In this document: in pieces, positions 1 to 10,023 of the stretch
How the letters are laid out: every line of letters begins with the position of its first letter
Numbering within the stretch: position 1 is the stretch's first letter
NCBI GenBank assembly: GCA_900215285.1
Contig: OCMG01000004.1
Location: forward strand, 1,596,001 to 1,660,000
Direction of reading: 5' to 3'
From: Ensifer adhaerens
GTDB lineage: Bacteria; Pseudomonadota; Alphaproteobacteria; Rhizobiales; Rhizobiaceae
Length of the DNA: 64,000 bases
Notes under the pieces: generated by a model
Told to the model about the DNA's origin: nothing
The model's database searches: none
What the model saw: the letters and a program-made list of their open reading frames with translations, nothing else
Program-made: the position numbers and the translations under genes

Positions 1-446
1 ACGAATACGGCGGCGGGGTGCATGACGTGATCGGCACGCGCTGCGATCCCTATACGCACAAACTTCTCTCTGGCGGCGACTATCATCATTGCTGCCATTC
101 CAACCTCTGCGGTGCGCTGTCGGAAGCTCGGGGCATCTCGATGAAGGAGGCGGAGGTGTATGTTCACGACGTCCTCAACGTCTTCATGTGCACCGGCTTC
201 ACGCATGACACGCATCAGTATTTCATGAAGGCGAGCCCGGTGCGGCCCGGCGACTTCCTCGAGATGTTCGCCGAGATCGATCTGCTCGGCGGCTTGTCGG
301 CCTGCCCGGGCGGCGATTGCAGTTCCGAACATTCCAGCGATACGGCGGCCTGCTATCCGCTGATGGTGGAGGTGTTCCGGCCCGATATGGCGCTTCTGAA
401 AGACTGGCCGTTCCCCGAGCGCAGCGCCTATCGCGGCAGACCCTGA
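1..446 (+). CDS. DUF1989 (urea carboxylase-associated) family protein, 3' part
   Basis: The start lies to the left of the window. The frame is open from base 3 and ends at TGA 444-446, leaving about 147 C-terminal residues. The Cys/His-rich segment HHCCHSNLCGAL and the later CPGGDC motif are typical of DUF1989 proteins, which are commonly encoded beside urea carboxylase or allophanate hydrolase genes and are often called urea amidolyase-associated proteins. Their biochemical role is not established, though the Cys/His pattern suggests a bound metal. The partner genes that would place it in a urea or guanidine pathway would lie outside the window. The gene converges on the chemotaxis receptor and is separated from it by a strong hairpin. 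Confidence 0.75.
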   Translation, partial: EYGGGVHDVIGTRCDPYTHKLLSGGDYHHCCHSNLCGALSEARGISMKEAEVYVHDVLNVFMCTGFTHDTHQYFMKASPVRPGDFLEMFAEIDLLGGLSACPGGDCSSEHSSDTAACYPLMVEVFRPDMALLKDWPFPERSAYRGRP

Positions 447-462
447 GGGGCGAAAAAGAAAA

Positions 463-484
463 GGCGGCGCCCGAAAGCGCCGCC
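463..484. terminator. Hairpin terminator between convergent genes
   Basis: Perfect 8-bp inverted repeat GGCGGCGC (463-470) and GCGCCGCC (477-484) with a 6-nt loop, lying between the stop of the DUF1989 gene and the stop of the convergent chemotaxis receptor. On the minus strand the stem is followed by a T-rich stretch (complement of gaaaaagaaaa), so it should stop the receptor transcript; it may act on both strands. Confidence 0.6.
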
Positions 485-525
485 CCATCTCTGATCGAAT
501 TGTCTCTGGCCAGAAAGGCCAGTTC

Positions 526-2856
526 TCAGAATTCTTCCCAATCAGAAGACGCCAGCGCCGTGTTGCCGGAAACGGCAGGGGCCCGGCGTGCCGGGGCAGG
601 CGCCGTGCGGACCTGTGGCGCACGGGCTTGCTGCTGACCGTATGCACGGGCCGGAGCCGCCGCTTGGGCAGAGGACGCGCTGGTGCGGAAGCGGTTGACC
701 AGCGACATCAGAACGCCGACTTCGGCATTGAGCGCTGCACTTGCGGCGGTTGCCTCTTCGACCATCGCGGCGTTCTGCTGGGTCACCTGGTCCATCTGGT
801 TGACGGCGGCGTTGATTTCGCGCAAGCCCACGGCCTGCTCGGTCGAGGAAGACGAGATTTCCTGGATCAGGCCGTTGATCTGGAGAACCTGCGTCGCGAT
901 GCTGGCGAGCGCTTCACCTGCCTTGTTGACGAGGCCGACGCCTTCGGTCACCTGGCTTTCCGAGGCGTTGAGCAGTGCCTTGATCTCCTTGGCGGCGGTG
1001 GCCGAACGCTGGGCGAGTTCGCGCACTTCCTGGGCCACGACTGCAAAGCCCTTGCCGGCTTCGCCCGCACGGGCGGCCTCGACGCCGGCATTGAGCGCCA
1101 GAAGGTTCGTCTGGAAAGCGATCTCGTCGATGACGCCGATGATGCGGTTGATGTCCTGCGAGGACTGCTCGATGCCGTGCATCGCCGAAATCGCCTTGTG
1201 GACGATCTCGCCGGACTTGTCGGCATTGGCATTGGCGGCTTCGACCGAGCGGGCGGCGCGGCCGGCATTGTCGGCGCTGGAATTGACCTGCGTCGTCAGC
1301 TCGTCGAGAGCGGCCGCCGTTTCTTCGAGGCTTGCCGCCTGCTTCTCGGTGCGCAGCGACAGATCGGATGAGGCGCTGGAGATTTCGCCGGCGCCACCGC
1401 TGATGTTGCGCACAGAGTGGTGGAGCGTCTGGATGGTTTCCTCGAGGCTGGCAAGTGCCGAATCGAAGTCGTTCTTCAACTGGCCGTATTCGGCCGGGAA
1501 GTTGGCCGGCAGGCGATAGGTGAGGTTGCCAGACGAAAGTTCCGAAAGGCCTTGGCCGAGATGGGTGACCACCTGCTGCTGGAGCGCGGCATTGGCAAGG
1601 CGCTCCTGCTCGTTCTGGCGGCGTGCCGCATCGGCCGCGTCGCGCTGCTCTTCGGCAGCGGCTTCGAGGCGTACGGCGTCGGCGAGCTTGTGGCGGAAGC
1701 CTTCGAGTGCTGCCGCAACGTGGCCCGTCTCGTCTGCGCTGTCCTGGCCGGCGACCGGCTTGTCATACTGGCCGCGGCTCAGGCGCTGAACGTCGGCGAC
1801 AAGGCCGTCGATCGGGCGTTGGACGAGGCTGCGGACGGAGAGATAGAGCCCGATGATGACGGCGAGGAGCACGACCACGCCGCCGACGACCATCAGAAGG
1901 GTCTGTTCACGAACCTGCGTGGCGACGACTGCCGTCGGGATGTCAACGAGGACGACCCAGCGGGCGTTGAGGCCGGGCAGATCGAAGGGATAGACGAGGC
2001 GATCGTAATGGGCGCCATCCGCACCCGCGATCCCGTCCAGCTCGCTGACCGCCTTTTCAGCGATGGCGGCCTTGATCTTCTCAGGTGCGACGCCGTTATA
2101 GTCTTTCATCATGGCGGAAGCGTCGGGGCCGACCAGCCACTTGCCGTCCTGCGAAACGAGCATGACGCGGCCGTTGTCGAAGGGGCGGAGCGCTGCGAGG
2201 CGCGTCGAGAGAGAGGCGAGTGAGATATCGACGCCCGAGACGCCGATCAGCTTGCCGTTGGAAATGACGGGATAGGCGATGGAACTCATGACCGTGGGTA
2301 CGTCCGTGCCATCAGCCATGTAGGGCTTGGTGATCGCGCCCTTCATGCTCTGGGCTGCCAGCGCGTACCATTCCTTGGCATAGTCGATGTCAAACGTGCT
2401 GAATTGGATCGCGCCGTTGCGGTCCTTCGACCAGTAGGGCGAAAACTGGCCGGTCTTGTTGCCGCCGAATTCGGGCTTGTCCTTCATGTCGGCCTGCTTG
2501 CCGTCGAAGGCATTCTGGGCCTCTGCGAACCAGCTGCCGAAGGCGAAGGGGTTCTGTTCCAGATTGGCGCGCAAGATGTCGATCGTGCCCTTGCGGTCGA
2601 GCAGACCGCCGGCATGGGTGTGGCCGATGACGCCGGCCATGGTGCGGGCGGCGCTGGAGAGCTCGCCGACATCGGCGGCGATGTCCTTGGCGATGCCGCT
2701 CGCCTCGCTCCCGGCCTGCTTCATGACCAGACTTCTGACGCGGTCGTTGGTTTGCGAAATCAGGACGTAGTTGGAAAGCGCCAGAAGCAATGTGATCGTG
2801 GCCGCGGTGACCAGAATAAGCTTGGCGGCAATCGAGCGTTTGATGAAACCGAACAT
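526..2856 (-). CDS. Methyl-accepting chemotaxis protein with periplasmic Cache sensor
   Basis: A 776-residue transmembrane chemoreceptor. Residues about 10-34 form the first membrane helix, about 35-305 a double-Cache-type periplasmic sensor (with the typical GVSGVDISL segment near 205-213), and about 318-342 the second helix. HAMP-type linkers follow at about 343-400 and 430-485. The signalling domain spans about 490-725, with the conserved hairpin tip around [13 protein letters not shown] (579-591). After an Ala/Pro/Gln-rich linker the protein ends in DWEEF (772-776), a pentapeptide of the type that tethers the CheR methyltransferase and CheB methylesterase. The ATG is preceded by GAGG 8 nt upstream. 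The ligand cannot be inferred. The gene stands alone, with no che genes nearby. Confidence 0.93.
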   Translation of the reverse strand: MFGFIKRSIAAKLILVTAATITLLLALSNYVLISQTNDRVRSLVMKQAGSEASGIAKDIAADVGELSSAARTMAGVIGHTHAGGLLDRKGTIDILRANLEQNPFAFGSWFAEAQNAFDGKQADMKDKPEFGGNKTGQFSPYWSKDRNGAIQFSTFDIDYAKEWYALAAQSMKGAITKPYMADGTDVPTVMSSIAYPVISNGKLIGVSGVDISLASLSTRLAALRPFDNGRVMLVSQDGKWLVGPDASAMMKDYNGVAPEKIKAAIAEKAVSELDGIAGADGAHYDRLVYPFDLPGLNARWVVLVDIPTAVVATQVREQTLLMVVGGVVVLLAVIIGLYLSVRSLVQRPIDGLVADVQRLSRGQYDKPVAGQDSADETGHVAAALEGFRHKLADAVRLEAAAEEQRDAADAARRQNEQERLANAALQQQVVTHLGQGLSELSSGNLTYRLPANFPAEYGQLKNDFDSALASLEETIQTLHHSVRNISGGAGEISSASSDLSLRTEKQAASLEETAAALDELTTQVNSSADNAGRAARSVEAANANADKSGEIVHKAISAMHGIEQSSQDINRIIGVIDEIAFQTNLLALNAGVEAARAGEAGKGFAVVAQEVRELAQRSATAAKEIKALLNASESQVTEGVGLVNKAGEALASIATQVLQINGLIQEISSSSTEQAVGLREINAAVNQMDQVTQQNAAMVEEATAASAALNAEVGVLMSLVNRFRTSASSAQAAAPARAYGQQQARAPQVRTAPAPARRAPAVSGNTALASSDWEEF

Positions 2857-3023
2857 GGGGCCTCGTTTTCAAGTGGGTGACACGGGGATGGTGTTACGCC
2901 ACGGACAATTCGTTTGCGGTAGCGCGCCGGTGAGAAATCTCTCCGGAGCAATACGGCTATGCATATCGGCATCGATTTTTAGCTATATGTCGTTAACGAA
3001 GGCTGAAATTGCGGGAAATCAGG

Positions 3024-3045
3024 TTGTGACAGTTCCGTGACACAA
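3024..3045. promoter_or_regulatory. Imperfect palindrome in divergent promoter region
   Basis: The 306-nt gap 2857-3162 separates the divergent chemoreceptor and transglutaminase genes and should hold promoters for both. It includes TTGTGACA (3024-3031) and TGACACAA (3038-3045), 8-base arms with one mismatch around a 6-nt spacer, a plausible dimeric regulator site. I see no open reading frame worth calling here. Confidence 0.3.
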
Positions 3046-3162
3046 TCGCGCCATCCGCCTGTTCAATTGCGACTTAGAAGGGCGAATGCACATTCCCCAT
3101 TGCACAAATCGGTGGCGTGATTAAAGATTTGGCAATTGTCTGTTCCGGCGCGATGAGGGCCA

Positions 3163-6100
3163 ATGTCGATCAAAGCCAGTATCTATCACCTGACCCATTA
3201 CAAGTACGACAATCCCATCATCCTGGGGCCGCAGATCATCCGGCTGAAGCCGGCCTCGCATTCCAAGACCAAGGTGATCAGCCATTCGCTGAAGGTCACG
3301 CCGGAAAATCACTTCGTCAATCTCCAGCAGGATCCTTATGGCAACTACCTTGCCCGCTTCGTCTTTCCGGAGCCGGTGACGGAGCTGAAGATCGAGGTCG
3401 ATCTCGTTGCCGACATGACGGTCTACAATCCGTTCGACTTCTTCGTCGAGGAGCAGGCCGAGCACTATCCCTTCGAGTATCCGGAAGACCTCAAGGAAGA
3501 CCTCTCGATCTATATCAAGCCGGAGCCGGCGGGGCCGCTGCTGACCGAACTGCTCAAGGGTATCGACCGCAAGCGCCAGCGCACCGTCGACATGGTGGTC
3601 GGCATCAATGCGATGCTGCAGAACCGGACGGAGTATACGATCCGCATGGAGCCCGGTGTGCAGACGCCGGAAGAGACGCTGAAGCTCGCGAAGGGTTCGT
3701 GCCGCGATTCGAGCTGGCTGCTGGTGCAGATCCTGCGTCATCTGGGCTTTGCCGCGCGCTTCGTCTCCGGATATCTCATCCAGCTGACGCCGGATCTGAA
3801 GGCGCTGGACGGGCCGTCCGGCACGGATGTCGACTTCACCGACCTGCATGCCTGGGCGGAGGTCTATCTTCCGGGTGCGGGCTGGGTCGGGCTTGACCCG
3901 ACCTCGGGACTTCTCGCCGGCGAGAGCCATATTCCGCTCGCCGCCACGCCGCATTACAAGAACGCGGCGCCAATCTCCGGCGGCTATTTCGGCGAGGCGA
4001 AGACCGAGTTCGACTTCGACATGAAAGTCATGCGCGTTGCCGAGCATCCGCGCATCACCAAGCCTTTCTCGGATGAAAGCTGGGAGGCGCTGAATGCGCT
4101 CGGCGAGAAGGTGGACGCCTATCTCGACCAGGCCGATGTGCGGCTCACCATGGGCGGTGAGCCCACCTTCGTCTCCATCGACGACTTCCAGTCGGACGAG
4201 TGGAACACCGCCGCCGTCGGTCCACAAAAGCGGGACCGCGCCGATGTACTGATCCGCAAGCTGCGTGAGCGCTTCGCACCGGGCGGCTTCCTGCATTACG
4301 GGCAGGGCAAGTGGTATCCCGGCGAAAGCCTGCCACGCTGGACCTTCTCGCTCTACTGGCGCAAGGACGGGCTGCCGGTCTGGAATGAACCCAACCTCAT
4401 CGCGGCGGAGGCGAAGGACTACAAGGTCACCCACGAGGATGCCGGCAAGTTTGCCGCAGCGCTCGCCATCGAACTGGACGTGAAGCCGGAATTCGCCACG
4501 CCCGCCTTCGAGGACACGGCCGAATGGCTGATCAAGGAGGCGAACCTTCCCGAGAATGTCGATCCGTCGAATTCGAAGCTCGAAAATCCGGAAGACCGCA
4601 GCCGCATCGCCCGCGTCTTTGAGCGCGGACTGACCAAGCCGACCGGCTATGTGCTGCCGGTGCAGGCGTGGAATTCGCGTGCTTCCGGCCGGACCTGGAT
4701 CTCGGAAAAGTGGAGCACGCGGCGCGGGCGCCTCTTCCTCATCCCCGGCGATTCGCCCATCGGCTTCCGCCTGCCGCTTGGCTCGCTGGTCTATATCCCG
4801 GCCTCGCAATTCCCCTATATCGTGCCGACCGATCCCTCGGTCCAGCGCCCGCCGCTGCCAGACTACCGGCAGGACAAGGGCCGGCTGATGCCGGAACATT
4901 CGCTGCAGCCGGATCAGGCGACGACACCGATCCAGCAGCAGGCGCTCTCGGAAATCGAAGGACGCGTGCGCACGGCGATTTCCATCGAGCCGCGCGACGG
5001 GCGGCTGTGCGTTTTCATGCCGCCGACCGAAACGCTGGAGGACTATCTCGACCTCATCGCCTCTGCCGAGCGGGCGGCGGCGCATCTCAAGCTGCCGATC
5101 CATATCGAAGGCTATTCGCCGCCGCATGACGAGCGGCTGAACGTGATGAAGGTGACGCCCGATCCGGGTGTCATCGAGGTCAACGTGCATCCGGCCAATA
5201 ACTGGAAGGACTGCGTCGAGATCACCACGGCGCTTTACGAAGAGGCGCGCCAGTCGCGTCTCGGCGCCGACAAGTTCATGATCGATGGCCGGCACACCGG
5301 CACGGGCGGCGGCAACCACGTCGTCGTTGGGGGCGCGAACCCCAATGACAGCCCGTTCCTGCGCAGGCCGGACCTGTTGAAGAGCCTCGTGCTACACTGG
5401 CAGCGGCATCCGTCGCTGTCCTATCTGTTCTCGGGCCTGTTCATCGGCCCTACGAGCCAGGCGCCGCGCATCGACGAGGCGCGGCATGATGCGCTTTACG
5501 AACTGGAAATCGCTTTGGCTCAGGTGCCGCTGCCCGGCAAGGGCCTGCCGCCGCTGCCCTGGCTGGTGGACCGGCTGTTCCGCAATCTGCTCACCGACTC
5601 GACCGGCAATACGCATCGCTCGGAAATCTGCATCGACAAGATGTTCTCCCCGGATGGCCCGACGGGGCGTCTGGGGCTGGTCGAGTTTCGCGGCTTCGAA
5701 ATGCCGCCGAATGCGCGGATGAGCCTTGCGCAGCAATTGCTGGTCCGGGCGCTGATCGCACGCTTCTGGAAGAACCCGATCGAGGGCAATTTCGTCCGGT
5801 GGGGCACGTCGCTCGCCGACCGCTTCATGCTGCCCTATTACGTCTGGAAGGACTTCCTCGACGTGCTGGCGGACCTGAAGGCAAACGGGTTCGACTTCCG
5901 GCCCGAGTGGTTCTCGGCGCAATTGGAATTCCGCTTCCCGTTCTGCGGCGAGGTGGAATATGAGGGCAACAAGCTGGAAGTCCGGCAGGCGCTGGAGCCG
6001 TGGCATGTCACGGGCGAGCAGGGGGCTGTCGGCGGCACGGTGCGCTATGTCGACAGTTCGGTCGAGCGGCTTCAGGTCAAGTTCGACACGGCCAACCCCG

Positions 6101-6474
6101 ATCGCTATCAGGTGACGTGCAACGGTCGGCTGGTTCCGCTCAGGGAGACCGACCAGCGCGGCACGTCGGTTGCCGGCGTGCGCTTCAAGGCGTGGCATCC
6201 GGCCTCGGGCATCCATCCGGTTCTGCCGGTCAATGCGCCGCTCACCTTCGACATATACGATACGTGGTCGAGCCGGTCGCTCGGCGGTTGCGTCTATCAT
6301 GTGGCGCATCCGGGCGGTCGCAACTACGAGACATTCCCTGTGAATGGTAATGAGGCGGAGGCGAGACGCCTTGCGCGCTTCCTGCCTTCGGGGCATACCG
6401 GGGGCTTGTGGCTCTTCAGGGCTGATCCGCCGCATCCGGAATTCCCGATGACGCTGGATCTCAGGCGGCCCTGA
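3163..6474 (+). CDS. Transglutaminase-like protein fused to DUF2126 putative amidoligase
   Basis: A 1103-residue cytoplasmic protein with no signal peptide. Residues 1-255 are a bacterial transglutaminase-like module: an N-terminal beta domain, then a papain-like core whose catalytic triad can be read as Cys180 (KGSCRDSS), His229 (LHAWAEVY) and Asp245 (GLDPTSG). From about residue 310 to the end the protein matches DUF2126, classed in published comparative work as a putative amidoligase of the glutamine-synthetase/GCS superfamily. The Gly-rich [10 protein letters not shown] segment near residue 712 is characteristic. The family's substrate is unknown; by analogy one half may form and the other cleave or transfer amide bonds. 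It is the first gene of a three-gene operon, with the next start 16 nt downstream. The ATG at 3163 fits the conserved [13 protein letters not shown] beginning. Confidence 0.9.
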   Translation: MSIKASIYHLTHYKYDNPIILGPQIIRLKPASHSKTKVISHSLKVTPENHFVNLQQDPYGNYLARFVFPEPVTELKIEVDLVADMTVYNPFDFFVEEQAEHYPFEYPEDLKEDLSIYIKPEPAGPLLTELLKGIDRKRQRTVDMVVGINAMLQNRTEYTIRMEPGVQTPEETLKLAKGSCRDSSWLLVQILRHLGFAARFVSGYLIQLTPDLKALDGPSGTDVDFTDLHAWAEVYLPGAGWVGLDPTSGLLAGESHIPLAATPHYKNAAPISGGYFGEAKTEFDFDMKVMRVAEHPRITKPFSDESWEALNALGEKVDAYLDQADVRLTMGGEPTFVSIDDFQSDEWNTAAVGPQKRDRADVLIRKLRERFAPGGFLHYGQGKWYPGESLPRWTFSLYWRKDGLPVWNEPNLIAAEAKDYKVTHEDAGKFAAALAIELDVKPEFATPAFEDTAEWLIKEANLPENVDPSNSKLENPEDRSRIARVFERGLTKPTGYVLPVQAWNSRASGRTWISEKWSTRRGRLFLIPGDSPIGFRLPLGSLVYIPASQFPYIVPTDPSVQRPPLPDYRQDKGRLMPEHSLQPDQATTPIQQQALSEIEGRVRTAISIEPRDGRLCVFMPPTETLEDYLDLIASAERAAAHLKLPIHIEGYSPPHDERLNVMKVTPDPGVIEVNVHPANNWKDCVEITTALYEEARQSRLGADKFMIDGRHTGTGGGNHVVVGGANPNDSPFLRRPDLLKSLVLHWQRHPSLSYLFSGLFIGPTSQAPRIDEARHDALYELEIALAQVPLPGKGLPPLPWLVDRLFRNLLTDSTGNTHRSEICIDKMFSPDGPTGRLGLVEFRGFEMPPNARMSLAQQLLVRALIARFWKNPIEGNFVRWGTSLADRFMLPYYVWKDFLDVLADLKANGFDFRPEWFSAQLEFRFPFCGEVEYEGNKLEVRQALEPWHVTGEQGAVGGTVRYVDSSVERLQVKFDTANPDRYQVTCNGRLVPLRETDQRGTSVAGVRFKAWHPASGIHPVLPVNAPLTFDIYDTWSSRSLGGCVYHVAHPGGRNYETFPVNGNEAEARRLARFLPSGHTGGLWLFRADPPHPEFPMTLDLRRP

Positions 6475-6490
6475 TACCGGCCGATAGAAG

Positions 6491-8911
6491 GTGGACGAAT
6501 TGGCGGGCGGGACTGCAGCAGACAAGCGATCGACGGCGGGGGGCAGGGTAGACTCGCTCCTCGGCTATCGGCCGCTGCCCGGCATTGCTGACGAGATGAT
6601 CGATCCGCAGGGCAAGGTGCGTCCCGTCTGGCAGCACCTTCTCGGCTATCTCGGCCGTCAGGACGAGCAGTCGATTGCCGACCGCTTCGCCACCGCCGAC
6701 CGTTACTTGAGCGATGCCGGGGTGTTCTACCGCGCCTATGGCGGTCCGGGCACGTCGGAGCGCGACTGGCCGCTTTCGCATATCCCGGTGATGATCGCCG
6801 AAGAGGAATGGGCGAAGATTTCGGAAGGGCTGGTGCAGCGCGCCGAGCTTCTGGAGCATGTGGTCTCCGACATCTATGGCGAGTGCCGGCTGGTGCGCGA
6901 CGGGCTGCTGCCGCCGCCACTGGTGGCCGCCAATCCGGAGTTTCTCAGGCCGGTTGTCGGGCTTCAGCCCTATGGCGGGCATCATCTGCATTTCTGCTCC
7001 TTCGAGATCGGGCGCGGTCCGGACGGCAACTGGTGGGTTCTGGCGGATCGCACGCAGGCTCCCTCCGGCGCTGGCTTCGCGCTGGAAAACCGGGTGGCAA
7101 CCGCGCGCGCCTTCTCCGATCTCTACGCCGACATGCATGTGCATCGTCTCGCTTCCTTCTTCGGCAATTTCCGCGACACGCTGCTCAACAAGCGCCAGAG
7201 CCGCGACCAGCGCATCGCCGTTCTGTCGCCGGGTCCGGCGAACGAGACCTATTTCGAACACGCCTATCTCGCCCGCTATCTCGGCTTCATGCTGCTGGAG
7301 GGCGAGGATCTTGTCGTCGTCAACGGCAAGGTCATGGTCAGTACCGTGTCGGGTCTCAAGCCCGTCGGCGTGCTCTGGCGGCGTGTCGATGCGAGCTTCA
7401 CCGACCCGCTCGAACTCGACCAGAATTCCTATATCGGCACGCCGGGCCTGGTGCAGGCGGTGCGCAGCGGTTCGGTCATGATGGTCAACGGGCTCGGCTC
7501 CGGCATCCTGGAGACGCGGGCGCTGCTCGCCTTCCTGCCGCGCATCTGTCGCGAAGTGCTGGGGGAAGACCTGAAGCTGCCGTCGATCGCGACCTGGTGG
7601 TGCGGGCAGGATGCGGAGCGGGCGCATGTTTCCTCGCATCTCGACCGCATGGTCATCGGGCCGGCCTATTCGCGGCTGCCTTTCTTCGATGACAAGGGTC
7701 AATCCGTGCTCGGTGCATCCTTGCGGGATCGGGCCAAGGAATCGATTGCCGGCTGGCTTCGCACCGAAGGCGCCAAGCTCGCGGGGCAGGAGGCGGTGAC
7801 GCTTTCGACCACGCCTGTCTGGAACGATGGCAAGCTCGCGCCTCGGCCGATGTCGCTTCGCGTCTTTGCCGCCCGCACGCTGGATGGCTGGAAGATCATG
7901 CCGGGCGGGTTTGCGCGCATCTCCTCGGGCGAGGATGCGGCGGCCATTGCCATGCAGGCCGGCGGCAATGCGGCGGACGTCTGGATCGTGTCGGAAAAGC
8001 CGGTCGAGAAAACCACGCTCCTGCCGCCGGATTCGAGCTTCACGCGCAACATGCCGGGCAGCCTGCCGAGCCGCGCGGCAGACAATCTCTACTGGCTGGG
8101 GCGCTATATCGAGCGCGCCGAAGGCACGATCCGGATTCTTCGCGCCTGGCATGCCCGCTATGCCGAAGCGGCGGATGCGCGCACGCCGCTGCTCGGTGAT
8201 GTGACCGACTATCTCGAAAGCCTCGATATCGAGATCGAGCCGGCGATTCCCAACAGCCTGATCACCAATATCGAAAGCGCGCTCTATAGCGCGTCGCGCA
8301 TCCGCGATCGCTTCTCGCCGGACGGATGGCTGGCGCTGGCGGATCTGGCCAAGACGGCGCGGGAATTCAATCGGAAGGTCAAGCCCGGTGACGATGCGAC
8401 ACGCGCGGCAACGATCCTGTTGCGTAAGCTCGCGGGCTTTGCCGGTCTCGTGCATGAAAACATGTATCGCTTCACCGGCTGGCGGTTCCTGACCATCGGC
8501 CGCATGCTGGAGCGCGGGCTACACATGACGCGGCTGCTCGGCCATATGGCGGGCGAGGATGCGCCGGACGGCACCTATGACATGCTGCTCGAAATCGGCG
8601 ACAGCGTCATGACGCATCGCCGGCGCTATAACGTGGCGACGGCACGTGTGACGGTCACCGACCTGCTGGCGCTCGATCCCTTGAACCCGCGTTCTATCTT
8701 CTATCAGTTGAACGAGATCAAGACGGAAGTCGAGCATCTGCCGAATGCCTATGTCGACGGGCAGATGTCGCCGCTCTACCGCGAAGCCCTGCGCCTGCAT
8801 TCGACCATTGCTCTGATGACGGCAGACACGATGACGCCCGAAGTCTACAAGGAGCTGGAGCGCGAAATGGAACAGCTCTCCGACGTTCTCGCGCAAACCT
8901 ATCTCAACTGA
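6491..8911 (+). CDS. Circularly permuted ATP-grasp / alpha-E domain protein
   Basis: 806 residues from a GTG start. Residues about 80-480 form the circularly permuted ATP-grasp type 2 domain (DUF404/DUF407), with signature stretches such as QPYGGHHLHFC and MMVNGLGSG. The alpha-helical alpha-E domain (DUF403) begins near residue 525 with RAADNLYWLGRYIERAE and runs to the end. In many bacteria these are two separate adjacent genes; here they are fused. ATP-grasp enzymes join carboxylates to amines or thiols through acyl-phosphates, and this family has been proposed from genome context to make a peptide or peptide tag, but no substrate is known. It lies 16 nt after the transglutaminase-amidoligase gene and 8 nt before a second transglutaminase gene, so the three are probably co-translated. 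Confidence 0.9.
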   Translation: MDELAGGTAADKRSTAGGRVDSLLGYRPLPGIADEMIDPQGKVRPVWQHLLGYLGRQDEQSIADRFATADRYLSDAGVFYRAYGGPGTSERDWPLSHIPVMIAEEEWAKISEGLVQRAELLEHVVSDIYGECRLVRDGLLPPPLVAANPEFLRPVVGLQPYGGHHLHFCSFEIGRGPDGNWWVLADRTQAPSGAGFALENRVATARAFSDLYADMHVHRLASFFGNFRDTLLNKRQSRDQRIAVLSPGPANETYFEHAYLARYLGFMLLEGEDLVVVNGKVMVSTVSGLKPVGVLWRRVDASFTDPLELDQNSYIGTPGLVQAVRSGSVMMVNGLGSGILETRALLAFLPRICREVLGEDLKLPSIATWWCGQDAERAHVSSHLDRMVIGPAYSRLPFFDDKGQSVLGASLRDRAKESIAGWLRTEGAKLAGQEAVTLSTTPVWNDGKLAPRPMSLRVFAARTLDGWKIMPGGFARISSGEDAAAIAMQAGGNAADVWIVSEKPVEKTTLLPPDSSFTRNMPGSLPSRAADNLYWLGRYIERAEGTIRILRAWHARYAEAADARTPLLGDVTDYLESLDIEIEPAIPNSLITNIESALYSASRIRDRFSPDGWLALADLAKTAREFNRKVKPGDDATRAATILLRKLAGFAGLVHENMYRFTGWRFLTIGRMLERGLHMTRLLGHMAGEDAPDGTYDMLLEIGDSVMTHRRRYNVATARVTVTDLLALDPLNPRSIFYQLNEIKTEVEHLPNAYVDGQMSPLYREALRLHSTIALMTADTMTPEVYKELEREMEQLSDVLAQTYLN

Positions 8912-8919
8912 CGGCCTTC

Positions 8920-9795
8920 ATGCTCTACGACGTCAAACTCAAGATTGCCTATGATTACGACGTGCCGGCTTCCGGCGCGCGGCACATGGTGCGCGTCCTG
9001 CCAATGTCGATCCCCGGCCGTCAGCGGCTGATTGCGGGGACTGTTTCCATTACGCCTGCGCCGGAAGAGCGCGTCGACATGGTCGATTTCTTCGGCAATG
9101 CGGTCACGTCGGTCTACTTCCGTTCGGCGCATTCGCATTCGGAGGTGAACATGCAGGCGCGGGTGCAGGTCGACACGCAGGCTCCCGGCCTCGGGCTCTA
9201 TTGCCGCGCCGATGAAATTGCTGCCGAGCTGCAGGCGGTGACCTCCATCGGGCCGGACTCGCCGCATCATTTCGTCGGCGAAAGCCCGAAGCTGCGAGAC
9301 ATTCCGACGATCGCCGCCTATGCCCGAAGCTTCTATGAGCCGGGGCTGACGGTGGACGAGATTGCCCGGGCGATCTGCGCCGATATCTTCAAGACGTTCA
9401 AATACGATTCCACGGCCACGGATGTGGATACGCCTGCGGCGGAGGCCTTCGAGCTGAAGGCCGGCGTCTGCCAGGATTTCACCCATATCATGACGTCGGC
9501 GCTGAGGAGCCTCGGTATCCCTGCTGGCTATGTGAGCGGCTATCTGCGCACCATTCCGCCGCCTGGCAAAGAGCGTTTGGAAGGGGCCGATGCCATGCAT
9601 GCCTGGGTGCGGGTCTGGGCAGGGCGCGATGCGGGCTGGCTGGAATTCGATCCGACCAACAACATTCCGGCAGGACAGGATCACATCGTTGTCGGCTATG
9701 GCCGCGACTATTCGGACGTTGCACCGATTATCGGCGTGTTGCGCAGCTACGGCGGACACAACAATGTCCAAACCGTAGACGTTGTGCCGGCCTGA
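8920..9795 (+). CDS. Transglutaminase-like cysteine protease family protein
   Basis: 291 residues, no signal peptide. The N-terminal half (1-105) is the bacterial transglutaminase N-terminal domain. The core has catalytic Cys184 (AGVCQDFTH), His227 (AMHAWVRV) and Asp244 (EFDPTNN), so the active site looks intact. Such proteins are predicted amidases or proteases rather than true cross-linking enzymes. This is the last gene of the operon, 8 nt after the ATP-grasp/alpha-E gene. Having two separate transglutaminase-type hydrolases with a ligase pair suggests that a peptide-like product is made, processed and perhaps recycled in the cytoplasm. That functional link is inferred from gene order, which recurs across Proteobacteria and Actinobacteria. 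Confidence 0.9.
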   Translation: MLYDVKLKIAYDYDVPASGARHMVRVLPMSIPGRQRLIAGTVSITPAPEERVDMVDFFGNAVTSVYFRSAHSHSEVNMQARVQVDTQAPGLGLYCRADEIAAELQAVTSIGPDSPHHFVGESPKLRDIPTIAAYARSFYEPGLTVDEIARAICADIFKTFKYDSTATDVDTPAAEAFELKAGVCQDFTHIMTSALRSLGIPAGYVSGYLRTIPPPGKERLEGADAMHAWVRVWAGRDAGWLEFDPTNNIPAGQDHIVVGYGRDYSDVAPIIGVLRSYGGHNNVQTVDVVPA

Positions 9796-10023
9796 GGCAT
9801 ATTTCTCTCTCAAGCTGTTCTCTTCGTTGATACATCTTTAAAATTGAAGAGATTTCGACTTAATTTCTCGTGTAAAGTTTAAATCCGAACCAATATATTC
9901 GCGCTACCTTACGTTCGTTCGACCATAACCGTGCATAAAAAGACTTGGGGCGATCGTCTTTTCGTGGGAGTTGCATCGTAATTCCAGGTTGTATTCTGGA
10001 AACGGTGCGAGAGCGGGGGTTTC

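Noticed and set aside
3121..5319. 732-residue minus-strand frame opposite the transglutaminase-DUF2126 gene
   Set aside because: It mirrors a clear, conserved plus-strand gene; its composition is Arg/Asp/Leu-rich as expected for an antisense frame of GC-rich coding DNA, and it has no recognisable domain.
6461..8455. 664-residue minus-strand frame opposite the ATP-grasp/alpha-E gene
   Set aside because: Same reasoning: antisense shadow with no family resemblance and no ribosome-binding site.
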